Source: a virus. Taken from it: 37,503 nt of DNA. Both the position numbers and the translations under genes were made by a program. The stretch covers positions 1 to 37,503 of the IMG/VR virus record IMGVR_UViG_3300038456_000020, one strand, 5' to 3'. Below are positions 37,094 through 37,503 of this stretch, one piece after another (position 1 is the stretch's first letter; each line of letters begins with the position of its first letter). The notes beneath the pieces are model-generated. The model was not told the DNA's origin. It saw nothing but the letters and a program-made list of their open reading frames with translations, and ran no database searches.

Positions 37094-37290
37094 TTCTTGG
37101 CCTTTGGCTTGCGCGGTGGCTTTGGCGTCACGCGCTCCTCGTTTGTCCACGTCAGGTTGTTGCTGCCCGTGAAGCACGCGTGATCGCGCACGTGACCCAC
37201 GGCCATGAAGCACCGTCGATCAGGCATGCCGTCGCGTTTGAGCAATGCAGGACACTGTATGGGCTTAACGCCCGGTTGAACCGAAACCAT
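37090..37290 (-). CDS. Small Cys/His protein
   Basis: A 66-residue protein. ATG 37290 is used because AGAGG stands five bases in front; GTG 37296 is an alternative. The sequence VKPIQCPALLKRDGMPDRRCFMAVGHVRDHACF has a C-x(13)-C-x(5)-H-x(3)-H-x-C pattern and a basic Pro/Lys tail (VTPKPPRKPKAKK). Such C...C...H...H-x-C proteins are common small genes in actinophages and unassigned. Its 5' end overlaps the dUTPase 3' end by 26 bases. Confidence 0.62.
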   Translation of the reverse strand: MVSVQPGVKPIQCPALLKRDGMPDRRCFMAVGHVRDHACFTGSNNLTWTNEERVTPKPPRKPKAKK

Positions 37291-37503
37291 TCGCACCTCT
37301 TCCGTTGGTTGGCTGTGTGATGGAGTCTACTCGCTCGACTGGCATGTGGTCAAGTACGCTCTGCATCAGCACGAGTTGGCCCAGTCTCGTGCCCTTTGGA
37401 ATGACGAACGCTTGACGTGATCGATCAACCAGTCGATAGCCGAAATACAGCGGCCCGGTGTAGTTCTCGTCGATCACACTCGTTCTGATCTCGAGCCCCC
37501 ACT
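37265..37503 (-). CDS. dut: dUTPase, C-terminal part (gene enters from the right edge)
   Basis: About 78 residues of a dUTP pyrophosphatase whose start lies beyond the window. IRTSVIDENYTGPLYFGYR is motif III with the Asp that activates the water; GTRLGQLVLMQSV is motif IV; NGRGANGFGSTGR at the end is the flexible motif V (R-G-x-x-G-F-G-S-T-G) that closes over the substrate. The frame stays open to the edge. The enzyme breaks dUTP to dUMP, keeping uracil out of phage DNA. The frame could be mistaken for a 70-residue gene starting at GTG 37477. Confidence 0.92.
   Translation of the reverse strand, partial: WGLEIRTSVIDENYTGPLYFGYRLVDRSRQAFVIPKGTRLGQLVLMQSVLDHMPVERVDSITQPTNGRGANGFGSTGR

Noticed and set aside
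37265-37477. A separate 70-residue gene starting at GTG 37477
   Set aside because: The frame is open to the window edge and the upstream residues continue dUTPase motif III, so GTG 37477 is internal.

Overview
The window is a contiguous piece of a tailed, siphovirus-type phage of an actinobacterium. The host group is inferred from a WhiB-family regulator (WhiB proteins are essentially restricted to Actinobacteria and their phages), Rpf/lysozyme-like secreted muralytic enzyme, moderately high GC, AGGAGG-type ribosome sites and probable leaderless transcripts. No integrase, repressor or polymerase is present, so lifestyle is not shown. All genes but one lie on the minus strand and read from right to left, tightly packed with ATGA, GTGA, TGATG or TAATG start/stop overlaps.

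In the direction of transcription: (1) 37503-34444, a run of small early-type genes: a dUTPase cut by the window edge, three small unknowns, a Cys/His-rich HGG protein, a papain-like cysteine-protease-like protein, a membrane protein and a small basic protein. (2) 34435-31847, opened by a good promoter with a 5'-terminal hairpin: two unknown genes, a terminator-like hairpin, then a probable lysis group (two-helix membrane protein, secreted lysozyme, membrane-anchored protein). (3) 31801-29688: a GH16-like protein with an InlB-type repeat, a 58-residue gene, a HAD/PNKP-type phosphatase and WhiB. (4) 29663-22484: virion surface proteins including a 1698-residue fibre with 57 exact units of a ~20-residue repeat. 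(5) 22484-8897: packaging and head genes: terminase large subunit, portal-MuF fusion, two proteins with ParB-like, ADP-ribosyltransferase and GNAT domains, a long prohead protease, a probable decoration protein, a three-gene sugar cassette (GT-B, cytidylyltransferase, GT-A) and the HK97 major capsid protein. (6) 8181-8828, the single plus-strand gene with its own promoter and terminator, a moron-like insertion. (7) 8068-1: connectors, tail terminator, tail tube, frameshifted tail chaperones, tape measure and tail-tip proteins, the last cut by the left edge.

The most interesting points are: a recurrent W-D/N-P-x-x-H-P-R-D-x-K-G-x-F/W-A motif that heads successive cargo-like domains (ParB-like, ADP-ribosyltransferase, GNAT, Ala/His helical domains) in consecutive head genes, suggesting a capsid-loading tag system for enzymes delivered with the DNA; a family of four related promoters with an extra conserved spacer element, two of them placed for leaderless translation; a second two-part element at identical spacing in front of the capsid gene and the putative decoration gene; the virion glycosylation-like cassette; and the giant repeat fibre. 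Functions are read from motifs by eye; no database search was possible.
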